Part shown: in pieces, positions 61,330 to 64,000 of the stretch
Position numbering within the stretch: position 1 is the stretch's first letter
Layout of the letters: each line of letters begins with the position of its first letter
DNA from: Ottowia sp. SB7-C50
GTDB taxonomy: Bacteria > Pseudomonadota > Gammaproteobacteria > Burkholderiales > Burkholderiaceae_C
Assembly (NCBI RefSeq): GCF_033110285.1
Contig: NZ_CP136995.1
Coordinates: 2,418,001-2,482,000, forward strand
DNA: 64,000 nucleotides
Direction of reading: 5' to 3'
The notes under the pieces: generated by a model
Database searches by the model: none
Seen by the model: only the letters and a program-made list of their open reading frames with translations
Told to the model about the DNA's origin: nothing
Program-made: the position numbers and the translations under genes

Positions 61330-62493
61330 ATGACCGACCTTTCCAAGATCTGCTGCATCGAAGACCTGCGCCTGCTGGCCAAGCAACGCGTGCCGCGCAT
61401 GTTCTACGACTACGCCGACAGCGGCAGCTGGACCGAGAGCACCTACCGCGCCAACCAGGACGACTTCCAGAAAATCCTGCTGCGCCAGCGCGTGGCCGTC
61501 AACATGGAAGGCCGCAGCACCGCCACCACCATGATCGGCCAGCCGGTCAGCATGCCCGTGGCCATTGCGCCCACGGGCCTGACCGGCATGCAGCACGCCG
61601 ACGGTGAGATCGCCGCCGCGCGCGCCGCGCGCAAGTTCGGCATCCCGTTCACCCTGTCGACCATGAGCATCTGCTCGATCGAAGACGTGGCCGAACACGC
61701 CGGCAAGGGCTTCTGGTTTCAGCTGTACGTGATGCGCGACCGCGACTTCATCGAGCGCCTGATCGACCGCGCCAAGGCCGCCGGCTGCGGCGCGCTGGTC
61801 ATCACGCTGGACCTGCAGATCCTGGGCCAGCGCCACAAGGACATCCGCAACGGCCTGTCCACCCCGCCCAAACCCACGCTGGCCAACCTGATCAACCTGG
61901 CTACCAAGCCGCGCTGGATCATGGGCATGGCCGGCACGCCGCGCCGCAAGTTCGGCAACATCCACGGCCACGTCAAGGGCGTCAGCGACATGAGCAACCT
62001 GGGCGCCTGGACGGCCGACCAGTTTGACCCCAGCCTGAACTGGGGCGACGTCGAATGGATCAAGAAGCGCTGGGGCGGCAAGATCATCATCAAGGGCATC
62101 ATGGAGCCCGAAGACGCCCGCCTGGCCGTCGACAGCGGCGCCGACGCGCTGATCGTCAGCAACCACGGCGGCCGCCAGCTGGACGGCGCGCCCTCCGCCA
62201 TCGCCGCCCTGCCCGCCATCGTCGACGCCGTGGGCAGTCAGATCGAAGTCCACATGGACAGCGGCATCCGCAGCGGCCAGGACGTGCTCAAAGCCTGGGC
62301 CCTTGGCGCCCGCGGCACCTACATCGGCCGCGCCTTCCTGTGGGGCCTGGGCGCCGCGGGCGAAGCCGGCGTGACCAAGGCGCTGCAGATCATCCACAAG
62401 GAACTCGACCTGACCATGGCGTTCTGCGGGCACACGCGGATCGAGACGGTGGATACGAGCATTTTCAGGGCGGGGACTTATCCGGTGGCGTAG
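61330..62493 (+). CDS. FMN-dependent alpha-hydroxy-acid oxidase/dehydrogenase
   Basis: 387 aa TIM-barrel flavoenzyme (lactate/glycolate/mandelate oxidase family). MFYDYADSGSWTESTYRAN, MPVAIAPTGLTGMQHADGE, and the catalytic His279 and Arg282 in SNHGGRQLDG are present. FMN phosphate-binding residues lie in DSGIRSGQDVLKA. L-lactate is the likeliest substrate, but glycolate cannot be excluded. Stands alone after a divergent DedA gene. Confidence 0.9.
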   Translation: MTDLSKICCIEDLRLLAKQRVPRMFYDYADSGSWTESTYRANQDDFQKILLRQRVAVNMEGRSTATTMIGQPVSMPVAIAPTGLTGMQHADGEIAAARAARKFGIPFTLSTMSICSIEDVAEHAGKGFWFQLYVMRDRDFIERLIDRAKAAGCGALVITLDLQILGQRHKDIRNGLSTPPKPTLANLINLATKPRWIMGMAGTPRRKFGNIHGHVKGVSDMSNLGAWTADQFDPSLNWGDVEWIKKRWGGKIIIKGIMEPEDARLAVDSGADALIVSNHGGRQLDGAPSAIAALPAIVDAVGSQIEVHMDSGIRSGQDVLKAWALGARGTYIGRAFLWGLGAAGEAGVTKALQIIHKELDLTMAFCGHTRIETVDTSIFRAGTYPVA

Positions 62494-62534
62494 CGATGGA
62501 CACCGAGTTCGCTTACGCGCGTGTGAGTTGACCC

Positions 62535-63044
62535 ATGCACTCAATGTCAAACATCTTGACACTCTGGAGCATTGGTCTGGTTTCGTCCGAAGCGGTGGTC
62601 GCATGGGCAGACGACCAGATTCTCAAGTCGGATCATGCGCCTCAGGGATTAAGTGAGCTATCAATTTACGGACCGAAAGCGTGCCTGAGACGACCAGAAT
62701 TCGATTTTCCTGCTCGTCCATTGAAACTTCCGTTCGAGACGCATTTCTCTGCATTGGCGATAACCGCTGACACCTCATCCGATTCGGTAGCACTTGGCTT
62801 GGTCAGGTGGACGGCATATCAGGCGCTCGGTCAGAGCTTTGATGAGCCACTAGTGTCGTTTGGATATCGGCTATTCCATCTCTTGGACGACTGCAACGAT
62901 TGCGACGGCGCCGTCAATTTGCTAAGACTCGAACTGCCCAAAATGTTCCCACGGTGCCGACAAGTTGCGGGCCCACTTTTGGATTCAGTTCCACGTGAAT
63001 GGATCTGTTCGCCATCGTTTGAGGACCACGGCTCGTCAATCTGA
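62535..63044 (+). CDS. Orphan protein on AT-richer DNA
   Basis: 169 aa, no family recognised. No signal peptide is certain, though the first 25 residues are mildly hydrophobic. A helical Trp/Leu-containing centre and the acidic FHLLDDCNDCDGA segment with paired Cys are visible. Base composition is clearly lower in G+C than every neighbour (about half G+C by eye) and codon choice differs, suggesting recent transfer. It may resemble small immunity-type proteins, but this is not supported by any motif. Confidence 0.55.
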   Translation: MHSMSNILTLWSIGLVSSEAVVAWADDQILKSDHAPQGLSELSIYGPKACLRRPEFDFPARPLKLPFETHFSALAITADTSSDSVALGLVRWTAYQALGQSFDEPLVSFGYRLFHLLDDCNDCDGAVNLLRLELPKMFPRCRQVAGPLLDSVPREWICSPSFEDHGSSI

Positions 63045-63101
63045 CCTGACCCAATGCGTGTCAGTCTTCGCGCGGCTTTTGGCGGATTCAAACCAACCAT
63101 C

Positions 63102-63599
63102 TCACATCCACCGCCGCACGCGCCCCGCATAGCGCGTGAAATGCTCCCCAAAGCGCTCCCGCAGGATGCGCTCCTCGGGCTTGATCTGCAGGGCGTTCAG
63201 TACTGCGACAAACAGCGGCAGTCCGACGAACGCGACGGCGTTGCCCAGGTACACCGCCCATCCCGCCAGCACCAGCAGCATGCCCAGGTACATAGGGTTT
63301 CGGGTGAAGCGGTAGATGCCGTTGGTGACCAGGGCGCTGGCGCGGTGGGGCGACAGGGGGTTGACGGTGGTGCGGGCGCGGCGGAAGGCCAGCGCGCCGG
63401 CCAGCGCGAACCCGCCGCCGGCCAGGGCGATGGACAGGCCCACCACCGTGGTGACGGACCACGGTTGCGCGGGCCAGAGTTGCGCCGACGGCACGCCGCG
63501 CGCCAGCGCCCACATGAGCGCGCCGACGGCGAAGTCGATCACCGGCGGCGGGATCTTGTGTTCGTACCAGCGGGATGGGGGCTTGGGGCTGGCGGGCAT
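63102..63599 (-). CDS. ICMT/PEMT-family membrane methyltransferase-like protein
   Basis: 165 aa with four hydrophobic segments. The C-terminal motif RNPMYLGMLLVLAGWAV ... EERILRERFGEHFTRYAGRVRRWM is the SAM-binding signature of isoprenylcysteine carboxyl methyltransferase-like proteins. The bacterial substrate is unknown. Start ATG 63599. Confidence 0.9.
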   Translation of the reverse strand: MPASPKPPSRWYEHKIPPPVIDFAVGALMWALARGVPSAQLWPAQPWSVTTVVGLSIALAGGGFALAGALAFRRARTTVNPLSPHRASALVTNGIYRFTRNPMYLGMLLVLAGWAVYLGNAVAFVGLPLFVAVLNALQIKPEERILRERFGEHFTRYAGRVRRWM

Positions 63600-63916
63600 G
63601 GCCCCCTTATCTTAGAGAAGCGCGGCTACATGCGCGTCGCTGGCCCTCACCCCCGCCCCCCGCCTTCGCGGGGGCAGGCTCTCTCCCAGAGGGAGAGGGG
63701 GTTTTCGACGGAATGGATCGTTGTCCGTACCGATCGATTGCTTCAGAAACGATAGCTGTCTGCGCGGTTTCAGCGCGGGATGCGGGCTGAATTCACCTTG
63801 AATCGCACCGCCGTCCGGGGCGCGTGGACAGCTTCATCGCCGCTGCTGCGCGCGGCACGGCCATCGCGCTGCCGCCGCGCCGCGCTCTCAACGAGCGGGC
63901 GCTGGGCGGCGCACGC
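63600..63916. other. Intergenic region with palindromic repeat
   Basis: 317 nt without a supported gene. About 63637-63705 is a repeat related to the one inside pbpC (GCCCTCACCCCCGCC, CTCTCTCCCAGAGGGAGAGG). The rest is GC-rich and featureless. Confidence 0.5.
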
Positions 63917-64000
63917 TCACTTGCGCATCAGCACCTTCAGCGCGTTCTGCAACCGGCGCGCGGTGACTTCGTCGTGCGCCGTCGCCAACACCTTGCCGGC
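63917..64000 (-). CDS. 3' end of an unidentified gene
   Basis: The minus strand is open from the window edge to a TGA at 63919-63917 and encodes 27 residues: AGKVLATAHDEVTARRLQ then NALKVLMRK. It is likely the C-terminus of a helical protein. Too short to assign. Confidence 0.5.
   Translation of the reverse strand, partial: AGKVLATAHDEVTARRLQNALKVLMRK

Noticed and set aside
60421..62604. A 727-aa DedA fusion protein
   Set aside because: The N-terminal 527 residues are antisense to the alpha-hydroxy-acid oxidase; the DedA domain has its own start at 61020.

Overview
The window is high-GC DNA from a betaproteobacterium of the order Burkholderiales, most likely Comamonadaceae. Three things suggest this: the syntenies lon-clpX-clpP-tig and argH-LytTR two-component pair-hemC-hemD-hemX-hemY; a hopanoid (hpnCDE) cluster; and about ten copies of a short ATAGC/GCGC palindromic repeat that I associate with that family. 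Two mobile elements sit in tRNA genes within ordinary chromosome. || Region 1 (1-16081) is the right part of an integrative conjugative element (ICE). It holds the 3' end of a heavy-metal RND pump, a small periplasmic metal-linked protein, a LysR regulator, an EexN-type lipoprotein, and a complete Tn4371/RP4-like mating-pair module (traG, RHH protein, trbBCDEJKLFGI, DUF2274). Its last gene is a tRNA-Leu(UAA) interrupted by an Azoarcus-like group I intron. The element ends inside a second, truncated tRNA-Leu(UAA), the third gene of a conserved tRNA-Gly/tRNA-Cys/tRNA-Leu operon. My reading is that the ICE integrates in the anticodon arm of tRNA-Leu(UAA), breaks the host gene, and supplies a replacement tRNA. 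The intron in that replacement splits exactly the sequence the integrase would attack. || Region 2 (16191-31920) is chromosome: tRNA-Cys and tRNA-Gly, lon with a heat-shock-like promoter, clpX, clpP, tig, tRNA-Leu(UAG), an RND efflux permease plus adaptor behind a TetR-like operator, and hpnC, a serine hydrolase, hpnD and hpnE. || Region 3 (31991-41379) is a compact 9.4-kb element in tRNA-Gly(CCC), bounded by a 17-bp direct repeat. It has a P4-type integrase, AlpA, a Toprim-like protein, an AEP-type primase, and then HK97 major capsid protein, prohead protease, portal, HNH nuclease and a small-terminase-like protein. It has no tail, lysis, repressor or large-terminase gene. This is the layout of a capsid-forming phage satellite (cf-PICI-like). 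Between terS and the right attachment site lies a roughly 67-bp-period array of near-identical repeats separated by different perfect palindromes. || Region 4 (41426-64000) is chromosome: an acyl-CoA-synthetase remnant; hemY, hemX, hemD and hemC; a LytTR response regulator and histidine kinase; argH; a thioester alpha-2-macroglobulin, a GAF protein and pbpC; gor; a DedA protein; an FMN alpha-hydroxy-acid oxidase; an AT-richer orphan gene; an ICMT-like methyltransferase; and the 3' end of one more gene. || Quality caution: every G/C run of six or more that I found inside a gene carries an apparent +1 base (once in lysR, three times in hemX, once in a tRNA-Leu). These breaks look like systematic homopolymer errors rather than real pseudogenes.
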